Of a stretch of DNA of 64,000 bases, positions 17,268-27,435 are shown piece after piece. Both the position numbers and the translations under genes were made by a program. The notes below the pieces were generated by a model. That model was not told where the DNA came from, did no database searches, and was given only the letters and a program-made list of their open reading frames with translations. The stretch spans positions 62,001 through 126,000 of the forward strand of contig NZ_PQHW01000005.1 of the NCBI RefSeq assembly GCF_003385215.1. Direction: 5' to 3'. Within the stretch, counting starts at the first letter, position 1; every line of letters begins with the position of its first letter. The stretch comes from Amycolatopsis thermalba (GTDB taxonomy: Bacteria; Actinomycetota; Actinomycetes; Mycobacteriales; Pseudonocardiaceae).

Positions 17268-18307
17268 TGCGCACCGCGACGACCGTCGAAGCGTCGAGCG
17301 GCTTCGGCGAGGTCGCGGATTTCGTGGTGGAGGCGGAGAAACTCGGCCTCGACATCTGCTGGGTCGCCGAGGCGTGGGGCTCCGACGGCCCGTCCGCGCT
17401 CGGCTACTTCGCCGCGCGCACCGAACGGATGCTGCTCGGGTCCGGCGTCATGCAGGTCGGCACCCGGACGCCGGTGGCGGTGGCGCAGAGCGCGATCACA
17501 CTGTCCAATCTGTCCGGTGGACGGTTCGTGCTGGGGCTGGGCGCGTCCGGGCCGCAGGTGATCGAGGGCCTGCACGGGGTGCCGTTCGCGCGGCCGCTGG
17601 CCCGGGTGCGGGAGACCGTGGAGATCGTGTGCCGGGTGATCGAGGGCGGCAAGATCTCCTACTCCGGCACGGAGTTCCGGATTCCGCTGCCGGGCGGGGA
17701 GGCGGTGCCGATGCGGCTGTCGATGCGCGCCGAGCACGAGATCCCGGTCTACCTGGCGACCCTGTCCCCGGCGATGCTGCGGCTGACCGGCGAGATCGCC
17801 GACGGGTGGCTGGGCACCAGTTTCGTGCCCGAGGGTGCGGGTGAGGCGTATTTCGCGCACCTGGACGAGGGGCTGGCGCGGAGCGGGCGCACCCGCGCGG
17901 ATCTGGACGTGTGCCAGGGCGCGGAGGTGGCGTTCGCGCCGGACGAGGACGCGCTGCGGGCGATGGTGGCCGGCCGGAAGAAGGAGCTGGCGTTCAGCCT
18001 GGGTGGGATGGGTTCGGCGTCGGCCAACTTCTACAACCGGGCCTACAGCAGGCAGGGCTGGGCCGAGGTGGCGGCCGAGGTGCGGCAGCGGTGGCAGGCC
18101 GGGGACCGCGACGGGGCGGCCGCACTGGTGACCGACGAGATGGTCCTCGGCACGACGCTCATCGGCACCGAACCGATGGTGCGCGACCGGTTGCGTGTCT
18201 GGCGGGACGCGGGCGTGGACACGGTGCGCCTGTACCCGGCGGGGGACACCCTGGAGGCGCGCCTGGCAACCCTGGCCCGGGCGATCGAGCTGGTGCGTTC
18301 GGTGTGA
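17267..18307 (+). CDS. LLM class flavin-dependent oxidoreductase (F420-type)
   Basis: A 346-residue luciferase-like protein with FVVEAEKLGLDICWVAEAWG, the GVMQVGTRTPVAVAQSA segment and RFVLGLGASGPQV, wording found in actinomycete F420-dependent members rather than in FMN monooxygenases; the cofactor call is an inference. ATG overlaps the stop of the SRPBCC gene. Its terminal codons, stop and terminator are duplicated downstream (18281-18442). Confidence 0.85.
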   Translation: MRTATTVEASSGFGEVADFVVEAEKLGLDICWVAEAWGSDGPSALGYFAARTERMLLGSGVMQVGTRTPVAVAQSAITLSNLSGGRFVLGLGASGPQVIEGLHGVPFARPLARVRETVEIVCRVIEGGKISYSGTEFRIPLPGGEAVPMRLSMRAEHEIPVYLATLSPAMLRLTGEIADGWLGTSFVPEGAGEAYFAHLDEGLARSGRTRADLDVCQGAEVAFAPDEDALRAMVAGRKKELAFSLGGMGSASANFYNRAYSRQGWAEVAAEVRQRWQAGDRDGAAALVTDEMVLGTTLIGTEPMVRDRLRVWRDAGVDTVRLYPAGDTLEARLATLARAIELVRSV

Positions 18308-18442
18308 GGTTTCGCTTGCAGCGAAAGGGCTTTTGTTGGCTCGGCCTTGCTGTCGCCCGGTCGCTGTTGGTCTAGCTTCTCTGGCAGAGGCGATCGAGCT
18401 GGTGCGTTCGGTGTGAGGTTTCGCTTGCAGCGAAAGGGCTTT
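18281..18442 (+). repeat. Exact 53-bp direct repeat duplicating a gene end and its terminator (period 109)
   Basis: Bases 18281-18333 (the last nine codons and stop of the LLM gene plus the following hairpin) recur identically at 18390-18442. The 56 bases between carry no gene. A second event of nearly the same period (110) affects the GH3 gene end at 5001. Confidence 0.92.
18310..18334 (+). terminator. Intrinsic terminator after the LLM gene (second copy at 18419-18443)
   Basis: TTTCGCT (18310-18316), loop TGC, AGCGAAA (18320-18326), then GGGCTTTT. The stem is perfect and a short T-run follows. The duplicated copy has the stem at 18419-18425 and 18429-18435. Confidence 0.75.
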
Positions 18443-18486
18443 CCCCATCGTCGCCCCGGTGTCTAGGGTGGACGTTGGGGGTGGTC

Positions 18487-19296
18487 ATGGAAACTCTGAC
18501 CGGAAGTGCCGCTGGGGTCCCGTACACGGCGTTGCCGCCGGCCGTCGACGGTCCCGCGCCGTTGATCGTCACCTGGCACATGCTCGACGCGCCCCGCACG
18601 GACGCGGCGTTCGCGGCCGCGCTGCCGATGCGCGGGGTGCCGGCGTGGCGGGTGCACCTGGGCATGCCGATGTGCGGCGCGCGGATGGTCGACGGCCGGG
18701 TCGACGCGGTCGTCGAACTCGCCCGGCGGGATGCGTTGCTGGCGTTCCTGGCGCCGTTCGCCCGGCAGGCGGCCGAGGAGTTCCCGGCCGCGTTGGAGGC
18801 GCTGCGCCGTCAGTTGCCGGTCGACGACGGTCCGGTGAGCGTGCTCGGCGCCTCACTGGGTGGGGCGGTGGCGCTGAACGTGCTTGCCACGCAAGCGGTC
18901 CCGGTCCGCGCGGCGGCGCTCGTCAACCCCGCGGTGCGGCTGCGATCGGTGGTCCCGCTGACCGACGGGCTCGCCGGACACCCGTACCACTGGACCGAGG
19001 AGGCGCACCGGGTGGCGGAGGAGTTCGACTTCGTCGCCCGCGCCGGAGAGATCACGGCCGACTTGCCGCTGCTGGTCGTCAGCGGGGAGCGGGACCACCC
19101 CGTCCTGCGCGCGGACGCCACCGCGCTGGTCGGGGAGCTGCGCGCCCACTCTGGTGGGGCCGAGCTGGTCACGGTGCCGGAGCTGGCGCACCCGCTGGCC
19201 GAGGAACCGGGCCTGGACCCGGCACCGCAGCTACCCACGGCCGAGTCGGTGGACGAGATCCTGACGAGGTGGTTCTCCCGGCAGCTCACGAACTGA
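18487..19296 (+). CDS. Alpha/beta hydrolase family protein
   Basis: A 269-residue alpha/beta hydrolase. The nucleophile elbow GASLGG (about residue 124) gives the Ser; the acid is probably in VVSGERDHPV and the His in ELAHPLAEEP. No signal peptide is seen, so it is cytoplasmic. ATG at 18487 is used; in-frame TTG at 18475 and GTG at 18481 are closer to a TAGGGT -10-like box (18464-18469) and one of them may be the start of a leaderless transcript. Substrate unknown. Confidence 0.78.
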   Translation: METLTGSAAGVPYTALPPAVDGPAPLIVTWHMLDAPRTDAAFAAALPMRGVPAWRVHLGMPMCGARMVDGRVDAVVELARRDALLAFLAPFARQAAEEFPAALEALRRQLPVDDGPVSVLGASLGGAVALNVLATQAVPVRAAALVNPAVRLRSVVPLTDGLAGHPYHWTEEAHRVAEEFDFVARAGEITADLPLLVVSGERDHPVLRADATALVGELRAHSGGAELVTVPELAHPLAEEPGLDPAPQLPTAESVDEILTRWFSRQLTN

Positions 19297-19614
19297 AAAG
19301 CCGCCCGACGGGATCCCGGCCGAGCAACGCACCACCCATGAAGCACGGTTCCCGCCGGCCCGGAAGGCGCCGGCCCGGAAGACGGTGGTCCGGAAGGCGC
19401 CGGCCCCCAGGAGCAACGGCGGGGCCGGCATCCCGCACCTCGGCTGCCCACGTCGTGGGGCCGAAACGGGCGCCCCCGACCGGCGGCGGCAGGTGAGCAG
19501 CGCGCGGTTCGGGCCCGCGGCGCGGGCCGCCCGGCAGGCGAGCAGCGTGCACCCCGGCGCTGGCTCGCTCCGGAGCACCCCGCCAGCGGGCGCCCCAGGC
19601 GCACCGTCCGGCGA
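19297..19614. repeat. Gene-free GC-rich stretch with a 16-bp direct repeat
   Basis: No convincing gene in 318 bases. The 16-mer CGGAAGGCGCCGGCCC occurs at 19361-19376 and 19391-19406 (period 30), with a degenerate third unit between. The reverse strand reads as low-complexity Gly/Pro/Ser or Arg/Gly text in all open frames, so it is taken as non-coding between the convergent hydrolase and P450 genes. Confidence 0.6.
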
Positions 19615-20817
19615 TCACTGCTCCCAGGTCACCAGCAGCCGCTCCGGGCCGCGGGTCGACAGGCCCTCCTTCCAGTCCACTCCGGACTCGCCGTCGGCGA
19701 GGCGCAGGTCCGGCAGCCGGCGCAGCAGCGTGTCCAGCGCGACCTGCAGCTCCATCCGCGCCAGTGGCGCGCCCAGGCAATGGTGCACCCCGTGCCCGAA
19801 GCCGATGTGCGAGGTGTCCTCCCGGCGCAGATCGAGCACGTCCGCATCGGGGAAAACGCTTTCGTCCCGGTTCGCCGACGCCAGCGCGGGCAGCACGGCC
19901 TCCCCGGCGCGCACCAGCACCCCACCCAGCTCGATGTCCTCCGTCGCGTACCGGGCGATGCCCGCGCCGATCCCCAGCGGCACGAACCGCATCAGCTCCT
20001 CGACCGCCTTCGGCACCAGGCTCAGGTCCGCGCGCAGCATCGCGAGCTGGTCCGGGTGCGTCAGCAGCGTGTAGACGAAGTTGGGGATCTGCGACGCGGT
20101 CGTCTCGTGCCCGGCGATCAGCAGCGCCATCGCGAGCCGGACCAGTTCCTCTTCGGACAGGCGATCCTCGTTGTCCCGCGCGGCGACCAGGCCGCTGAGC
20201 AGATCGTCGCGCGGCTCGGCGCGGCGCTGGGCGATCAGGCCCTCCAGGTAGGCGTGCATCTTCCCCGCGCAGTCGGCCACCTCCTCCGGCGGGAACCTCG
20301 TCGTGGACAGGAACGCGTCCGACCAGTACCGGAAATCCCCGCGGTCCGCGTACGGGACGCCCAGCAGCTCGCAGATCACGGTCACCGGCACGGGCAGCGC
20401 GAACGCCTCCACCAGATCGGCGGGCGGGCCGGCGGCCAGCATCCCGTCGACCAGCTCGTCGGCGATCTGCCGCACCCGCGGCCGCAGCTGCTCGATGCGC
20501 CGCACCGTGAACGCCTTCGTGACCAGGCGGCGCAGGCGGCTGTGGTCCGGCGGATCCATGCTCAGGATGCTGCCGGGCAGCGAGGGTTGCGGCCGCATCC
20601 GCGGCTCGTCGTGCTCCAGGCTCGCCGCGCGGCTGAACCGCGGGTCGCCGAGGACGACCTTCACGTCCTCGTAACGGGTGGCGAGCCAGCCCGGCTCGCC
20701 GTAGGGCAGCCGGACCCGGCTCAGCGGCTGGTTCGCACGCAGCTCGGCGAACATCGGCTCCACCTCCAGCCGTTCCGGCGTGCTGAACGGGTAGTTCCGG
20801 GGCTCCGCGGTGGTCAT
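19615..20817 (-). CDS. Cytochrome P450 (CYP105/107-like)
   Basis: A 400-residue P450. Visible landmarks in order are DPPDHSRLRRLV (helix C), LLIAGHETTASQ (I-helix oxygen-activation motif), the K-helix EELMRF with ExxR (VEELMRFVP shows the E-L-M-R), and the heme loop FGHGVHHCLGAPLAR with the Cys thiolate. The soluble, short N-terminus fits bacterial class I enzymes that take electrons from a ferredoxin; no ferredoxin gene is adjacent. ATG at 20817 follows GAGGAG. It is divergent from a TetR gene with a clear palindrome between, so it is probably TetR-repressed. Confidence 0.93.
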   Translation of the reverse strand: MTTAEPRNYPFSTPERLEVEPMFAELRANQPLSRVRLPYGEPGWLATRYEDVKVVLGDPRFSRAASLEHDEPRMRPQPSLPGSILSMDPPDHSRLRRLVTKAFTVRRIEQLRPRVRQIADELVDGMLAAGPPADLVEAFALPVPVTVICELLGVPYADRGDFRYWSDAFLSTTRFPPEEVADCAGKMHAYLEGLIAQRRAEPRDDLLSGLVAARDNEDRLSEEELVRLAMALLIAGHETTASQIPNFVYTLLTHPDQLAMLRADLSLVPKAVEELMRFVPLGIGAGIARYATEDIELGGVLVRAGEAVLPALASANRDESVFPDADVLDLRREDTSHIGFGHGVHHCLGAPLARMELQVALDTLLRRLPDLRLADGESGVDWKEGLSTRGPERLLVTWEQ

Positions 20818-20871
20818 CACCAACTCCTCGGCAGTCAACTTCGCCCGAAATATTCCGACATGTGGTGTTTT

Positions 20872-20887
20872 TCCAACACCTGTTGGA
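20872..20887. promoter_or_regulatory. Palindromic operator TCCAACA-CC-TGTTGGA
   Basis: A perfect 7-2-7 palindrome in the P450/TetR spacer, 18 bases upstream of the TetR GTG and near the expected -35 of that gene. Likely the binding site of the TetR protein at 20906. Confidence 0.65.
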
Positions 20888-20905
20888 GTCAATGAGACTG
20901 ATCCG

Positions 20906-21490
20906 GTGTCCGCGCCGCAAGTACCCGATCGCCGCAGCCGCCGGTCACGCTCCGCGCTCGAGGCCGCGCTGCTGGAGCTGATCGCCGAGCGCGACCTCAC
21001 CCAGATCTCGGTGTCCGACCTGACCAAACGCGCGGACGTGAACCGTTCCACGTTCTACGAGCACTACGCCGACGTGCACGACCTGGCGGCCGCCGCGTGC
21101 ACGGACATGTTCGACGAGCTGGTCGCCGCGGCGCACGTGCTGCTGCCGAACGAGGACCCCGCGCCGATCGCGGCGCTGGCGCGGATCTTCGAGCACGTCG
21201 CCGCGCACGCCCGGCTGTACGGCGCGTTGCTCGCCGGCAGCGCCCGGGTGATCAACCACCTGCACCACCGCCTCGCCATCGCGATCCACGTGCACCTGAC
21301 CGGCACCGGAGCGCCCACCCACGCCGACGACCCGGCGGAGATCCCGCACGACCCGGCCGCGGCGCTGCTGGCGGACGCGCTGCTGGGGACGGTGATGGAC
21401 TGGCTGCGCCGGGGCTGCCCCGGCACAGCGGAGGGCATCGCGGCGGAGATCTGGCCGCACCTGGTGGCGGCGGGATCGGCCGGCCGCTGA
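20906..21490 (+). CDS. TetR family transcriptional regulator
   Basis: A 194-residue TetR protein: SVSDLTKRADVNRSTFYEHY is the HTH (about residues 35-54), followed by a helical ligand domain with a C-terminal TetR_C-like part. GTG at 20906 is chosen because GAGACT sits six bases before it, the leaderless arrangement seen at several genes here; the frame is open to 20810 but that would cover the operator. Divergent from the P450, which it probably represses. Confidence 0.85.
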   Translation: MSAPQVPDRRSRRSRSALEAALLELIAERDLTQISVSDLTKRADVNRSTFYEHYADVHDLAAAACTDMFDELVAAAHVLLPNEDPAPIAALARIFEHVAAHARLYGALLAGSARVINHLHHRLAIAIHVHLTGTGAPTHADDPAEIPHDPAAALLADALLGTVMDWLRRGCPGTAEGIAAEIWPHLVAAGSAGR

Positions 21491-21586
21491 CTCACGGTCC
21501 ACTGTGGACTTCGGCGGCGGAGTGTGGCGCCGTGGGTGTTTCGCGGTCATGATGCTCGTTCACCGTTTTCACTGGGGGAGCGTGAA

Positions 21587-22684
21587 ATGGGTGGATACGA
21601 GGTAGATCCCGGCGCGCTCGAATCGGGGATCGGCCAGGTCGTCGAACCGGCGATCGGCCTCGCGCGGGAGCTGATCGCGCGGCTGGAGCAGTTCGCCCAG
21701 CTCGACCGGAACCACCTGACGGGCCTGGGTGCCCTGTCCGGGCCGGCACTCGACACGGTGTGCCGGATCGCGGGTGCCCACTACGAGCAGGTCGCGGCCG
21801 AGTCCGGGCGGGCGCAGCGCGATCCGGTCCAGACGCTGGAGATGTTCCGCGAGAGCCTGCGGCAGGTCGTCGCGCGCTACCAGGGCGCGGAAGAGCAGCA
21901 CGGGGAGCGGTTGCACAGCCTGGCCCGGTCGTCGCGGACGCCGCGCCGGACTGGCTTCCCGGCTGGGCCATCGCCACCAAACCGCTGGAGGGCTACGACT
22001 TCTACACCTTCTTCGATCCGGCCGCCGCGCTGTCCGGGCAGGACCTGGACACGATCGCCGCGGTCTACGACATCGTCGGCGGGGTCTGGACTCCGCCGAC
22101 GACGGCATGGAGGCGTTCCAGTCCGGGATGGCGCAGGTGCTCGGTGATCCCCACGCTCAGACCGGCCGCCTCCACCTGCTTGCTCACCTGCGCGAAGCCG
22201 TCGGCGCACGCGGTCATCAGATCCACGAGGCCGCGCCGCGCCTCTTCGATGATGGTGGAGTAGGCGACGAGCACCTGGGCGAGCACGAGCAGGCTGTCCC
22301 GTTGCCCCTCGGAGTGCTCACCGCGATCACCGGCGCGGTCGTCACGGTGGCCACGGGCGGCGCGGCGCTGCCGGCGTTCGCCACGGCCGTGCTCGCGGCC
22401 GGCGACGAGGCCGGCAAACAGGCGGTCGCGCTCGACGGCGTCTCCTACGCTTCCGTGGCCGACACCTTCCTCGCCAAGTCCGCCGACCTCGTCGGCCAGA
22501 CCGCCGCCGCGATCCGGGCCAACGTGGTCCCCCGGCTCGAGCAGGCGCGCAGGCGATCCCCCGAATCCCGCCGATGCCGACCGGGCTCGGCGACCCCGGG
22601 GAGTTCCACCCGCGGTCCGCCCCGGCGGAGCCCTCCGGCGTGGCCGCGCCCGCCGGGCCGATCCAGGCGCGCCTGAACGGCTGA
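21587..22684 (+). pseudogene. Type VII secretion-like substrate gene, broken by three -1 frameshifts and an internal inversion
   Basis: Starts at ATG 21587 behind GGGGGAG with a WXG100-like helical N-terminus (VDPGALESGIGQVVEPAIGL, coiled helices to about residue 110). Coding then passes through three frames: a shift near 21925 leads into VVADAAPDWLPGWAIATKP, another near 22090 into DDGMEAFQSGMAQVL, and a third near 22550 into AIPRIPPMPTGLGDPGEFHP and the final QARLNG-stop at 22682-22684. The three shifts add up to a whole codon and each is repaired by adding one C. A hydrophobic segment VLTAITGAVVTVATGGAALP lies after the invertible part. Length if restored is about 366 residues. A LXG/polymorphic toxin-like secreted protein is possible, but no toxin domain is recognised. 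Confidence 0.6.
22134..22277. repeat. 144-bp segment bounded by inverted repeats, in frame in both orientations
   Basis: CAGGTGCTCG (22134-22143) and its exact complement CGAGCACCTG (22268-22277), with two more matching bases outside, enclose 124 bases. Both ends lie on codon boundaries of the local frame and the length is 48 codons. As it stands the segment has many A/T third positions and reads as poor protein; when flipped it reads with G/C third positions as an amphipathic helix (STIIEEARRGLVDLMTACAD) that joins both flanks without a stop. The flipped form is therefore taken as the coding form. Confidence 0.65.
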
Positions 22685-22757
22685 GCAACGCCCCGGTGGC
22701 ACCGGTCGTGGGCCTGCCGCGGCGTGGCGACACCGCGACCGCGGTTAAGGTGGCCGG

Positions 22758-24395
<1,638 letters not shown>

Positions 24396-24899
24396 GCCGG
24401 TCGGGCTCGGGCTGAGGACCCGGCGCGCGCCCGGGGCAGGTGCACGTCGGCGGCCGGGTGGAGGGCGAGGCCGCCGAGGTGCCACCTGGTCTCGGTCGCA
24501 TCTGGCGCGGGCTGGTCCCGCGCGGTTGGCCGTGTGCTCGGGGCAGGTGTGCGCGGCGGGTGGAGGACGGCACGGTCGCCGAGATCCGCGCCGATCGGGC
24601 TCGGGCGTGGCGGCCGGGTGCGGGGCTCGCCTGCTCGGGGCAGGTGCAGGCCGGTGACTGGAGGCTGGCCCGGTCGTCGAGGGCTGCGCCCGCTGGGCTC
24701 GGGCGTTGCGGCGCCCACGGCCCGCCGCCTGGTCGGCGCACTGGCCGGCCGGGCCCGGTAGCCGGGCGAGCCCGCCTCACACCCACGGCCCGCCGCGCGC
24801 CCGCCGCGCCCGAGGCGCATCGCGGGCTGAAACATCCGCTTCGCGCTCTGTTCATCCGGATGACCGGCCCGCTCCACCGGCGGCGGTTAGACAGTGTCC
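24396..24899. repeat. Gene-free 504-bp stretch with about 98-bp degenerate repeats
   Basis: No supported gene. Two short words recur at similar spacing: GGGCTCGGG at about 24403, 24597 and 24695, and GGGGCAGGTG near 24434, 24539 and 24638. The repeats share partial text such as GGTGGAGG and are clearly degenerate copies. Open frames here are low complexity on both strands. It separates the ABC-F gene from the PhoD gene; TAGACA at 24888-24893 is the -10 of the latter. Confidence 0.55.
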
Positions 24900-26483
24900 G
24901 TGCCGATCACTCCATCAGGTGAGTTCCACCGCCGCCGGTTCCTGGCTTCCGTGTCCGCCGTCGCCGGGGCTGCCGCGCTGTCCCAGCTGCCCGTCGGCCC
25001 CGCGGCCGCCGCGCCCCGGCCGGGCGGTGGCGAGTACCCCTTCAAACTGGGCGTCGCCAGCGGGGAACCGGCCCCGACCGGCGCCGTGCTGTGGACGCGG
25101 CTGGTGCCGGAGCCGTTCACGCCGGGCGGTGGCATGCCGCCCAAGGCCGCGCCGGTCGACTGGGAGGTCGCCGCCGACGAGCGGTTCACCCGCGTCGCCG
25201 CGCGGGGGAGCACCTGGGCGCTGCCGCAGCTGGCCCACTCGGTGCACGTCGAGGCACGCGGCCTCGCGCCCGACCGCGAGTACTTCTACCGGTTCCGCTA
25301 CCGCCACGACATCTCCCCGGTCGGCCGCACCCGCACCACCCCCGCGCCGGGCTCCCCAGGCGGCACGCTCGGCTTCGCGTTCGCCTCCTGCCAGTCGTGG
25401 GACAGCGGCTACTACCCCTCCTACCGCCACATGGCGCAGGAGGACCTCGACCTCGTCCTGCACCTCGGCGACTACGTGTACGAGGGCGGCATCCCGGCCG
25501 ACGGCGGCTACCGCAAGGTGACCACCCCGGACGTGCTGCGCACCGTGCCGCAGGACCTGGAGCGCTGGCGCATGCAGTACGCGCTCTACAAGAGCGACCC
25601 CGACCTGCAGCTCGCGCACGCGCGCTTCCCGTGGCTGGTGGTGTGGGACGACCACGAGGTCAAGAACGACTACGCCAGCACCCGGCAGGAACACGCCGGC
25701 GACATCGCCGCCCTGCGCGCCGCCGCCTACCAGGCCTGGTACGAACACCAGCCGGTGCGCCCGCCCGCGAACCCGGCGTCGGCGGGCGGCCCGCGGATCT
25801 ACCGCCGCCTGCACTGGGGCGGGCTCGCGCAGATCGACATGCTCGACGGCAGGCAGTACCGCGACGTCCCGCCGTGCGGCTGGGGCGAGGCCGACGCGTG
25901 CCCGGCCGCCTACGACCCGTCGGTCACCATGCTCGGCGCGACCCAGGAACGGTGGCTCTACGAGGGTTTCGCCGCGTCCCGCGCGCGCTGGAACATCCTG
26001 GGCAACAACGTCATGCTCGCCCGCCTCGACCACGACGGCCCCGGCGGCTCCCGGCTGTGGCACGACGCGTGGGACGGCTTCCCCGCCGCCCGCAAGCGCC
26101 TGACCGACGCGTGGCAGCAGCACGACGTGCGCAACCCGGTCGTCGTCACGGGCGACTGGCACTCCACGTTCGTCAACGACATCCACGCCGACTTCGACCG
26201 TCCAGGCTCGCCGGTGATCGGCACCGAGATCGTCGGCACCTCGATCTCGTCCAATGGGGACGGTGCGGTGTACGGGCCGTACTACGGGCCGATGATCCAG
26301 TACAACCCGCACATCAAGTTCTTCGACGGCGACCGCCGCGGCTACGTGCGCTGCCGGGTCGGCAAGAAGGAGTTCCGCAGCGACCTGCGGATGGTCTCCA
26401 CGGTGAGCCGCGCCGACGCGCCGGAATCCACCGTGGCCTCGTTCGTGGTCGAGGACGGCCGTCCCGGCGCGGTCCGGGTCTGA
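24900..26483 (+). CDS. phoD: Alkaline phosphatase D (PhoD) family, Tat-exported
   Basis: A 527-residue secreted phosphodiesterase/phosphatase. The N-terminus has a twin-arginine signal (HRRRFLAS, then a hydrophobic stretch and AAAAPRPG cleavage region). An N-terminal PhoD_N fibronectin-like domain is followed by the metallophosphatase domain: CQSWDSG, HLGDYVYEGG, VWDDHEVKNDY and TGDWHSTFVND supply the Fe/Ca ligands. GTG at 24900 is chosen because TAGACA stands exactly six bases before it. It would release phosphate from nucleotides or teichoic acid outside the cell. Followed closely by a second exported phosphodiesterase-like protein. Confidence 0.93.
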   Translation: MPITPSGEFHRRRFLASVSAVAGAAALSQLPVGPAAAAPRPGGGEYPFKLGVASGEPAPTGAVLWTRLVPEPFTPGGGMPPKAAPVDWEVAADERFTRVAARGSTWALPQLAHSVHVEARGLAPDREYFYRFRYRHDISPVGRTRTTPAPGSPGGTLGFAFASCQSWDSGYYPSYRHMAQEDLDLVLHLGDYVYEGGIPADGGYRKVTTPDVLRTVPQDLERWRMQYALYKSDPDLQLAHARFPWLVVWDDHEVKNDYASTRQEHAGDIAALRAAAYQAWYEHQPVRPPANPASAGGPRIYRRLHWGGLAQIDMLDGRQYRDVPPCGWGEADACPAAYDPSVTMLGATQERWLYEGFAASRARWNILGNNVMLARLDHDGPGGSRLWHDAWDGFPAARKRLTDAWQQHDVRNPVVVTGDWHSTFVNDIHADFDRPGSPVIGTEIVGTSISSNGDGAVYGPYYGPMIQYNPHIKFFDGDRRGYVRCRVGKKEFRSDLRMVSTVSRADAPESTVASFVVEDGRPGAVRV

Positions 26484-26496
26484 GGGAAGGAAACCG

Positions 26497-27339
26497 ATGA
26501 AACGACTGCTGGTGCTGATCTTCGCCCTGGTGGTGGCCGGTGGCGCGCTGCCGGCCGCGGCGGCGTCGCGGGTGCAGCCGCTCGAGCACGCCCACGCCCA
26601 CAACGACTACGAGCACGACCGCCCGCTGGCCGACGCCCTCGGCCACGGGTTCACCTCCGTCGAGGCGGACGTGTGGCTGGTGGACGGCGAGCTGCGGGTG
26701 GCGCACGACCTGGTCGACGCCCGGCCCGGCCGGACCCTGACCAGCCTGTACCTCGAACCGCTGGCCGAGCGGGTGCGCGCCCACGGCGGCCGGGTGTACC
26801 CGCGGTGGCGCGAGTCGTTCCAGCTGCTGATCGACATCAAGAGCGACGGCCCGTCGGCCTACCAGGCGGTGGACGCGGCGCTGCGTGAGTTCCGGTTCAT
26901 GCTCACCCGGTGGACCGGCGGGCGCGAGCACGACGGCGCCGTCGAAGTGGTCATCAGCGGCAACCGGCCACGCGCGGAAATGCTGGCGCAGCGCACCCGT
27001 TTCGCGGGTTACGACGGGCGCTTGGGCGACCTCGGCACCGGGACGCCGGCCACGTTCATGCCGCTGGTGAGCGACAACTGGGCCAACGCCTTCACGTGGC
27101 GGGGCGTGGGCCCGATGCCGGCGGCCGAGCGCGCCAAGCTGCAGGGCATCGTCGCGCAGGCGCACGCCGCCGGGTACCGGGTCCGGTTCTGGGCCACCCC
27201 CGACACCCCGGGCGCCGCGCGGGAGGCCGTGTGGCGGGAACTGCTGGCCGCCGGGGTGGACCACATCAACACCGACGACCTGGCCGGCCTGCGGGACTTC
27301 CTGCTGACCCACGACCCGGCCGAGCGCCGGGCGGCGTGA
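26497..27339 (+). CDS. Exported PI-PLC/GDPD-like phosphodiesterase (AIM6-type)
   Basis: A 280-residue protein with a Sec signal peptide (MKRLLVLIFALVVAGGALPA, cleavage after AAA). The mature part opens with EHAHAHNDYEHDRPL, then FTSVEADVWLVDG and ELRVAHDL: the His, Asn, Glu-x-Asp and His of the PLC-like TIM barrel. The family resembles glycerophosphodiester phosphodiesterases and the yeast Aim6 group. It lies 13 bases after phoD with GAAGGAAA as ribosome binding site, so the two form an operon, presumably for phosphate scavenging from phosphodiesters. Confidence 0.85.
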   Translation: MKRLLVLIFALVVAGGALPAAAASRVQPLEHAHAHNDYEHDRPLADALGHGFTSVEADVWLVDGELRVAHDLVDARPGRTLTSLYLEPLAERVRAHGGRVYPRWRESFQLLIDIKSDGPSAYQAVDAALREFRFMLTRWTGGREHDGAVEVVISGNRPRAEMLAQRTRFAGYDGRLGDLGTGTPATFMPLVSDNWANAFTWRGVGPMPAAERAKLQGIVAQAHAAGYRVRFWATPDTPGAAREAVWRELLAAGVDHINTDDLAGLRDFLLTHDPAERRAA

Positions 27340-27435
27340 TCGCGCGCCGAGGGGCACGCGGCGGGTAGCGCTCTTGAGCCGCACGCCGGGGATGGCTACT
27401 CTCCAGTAGGTAGCCGCTTCCCACGGAGGAAGACC

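Noticed and set aside
22073-22102. 30-bp palindrome TCGTCGGCGG...CCGCCGACGA as the inversion crossover site
   Set aside because: It lies wholly to the left of the inverted segment and both arms are within 30 bases; the 22134/22268 repeat pair explains the inversion better.
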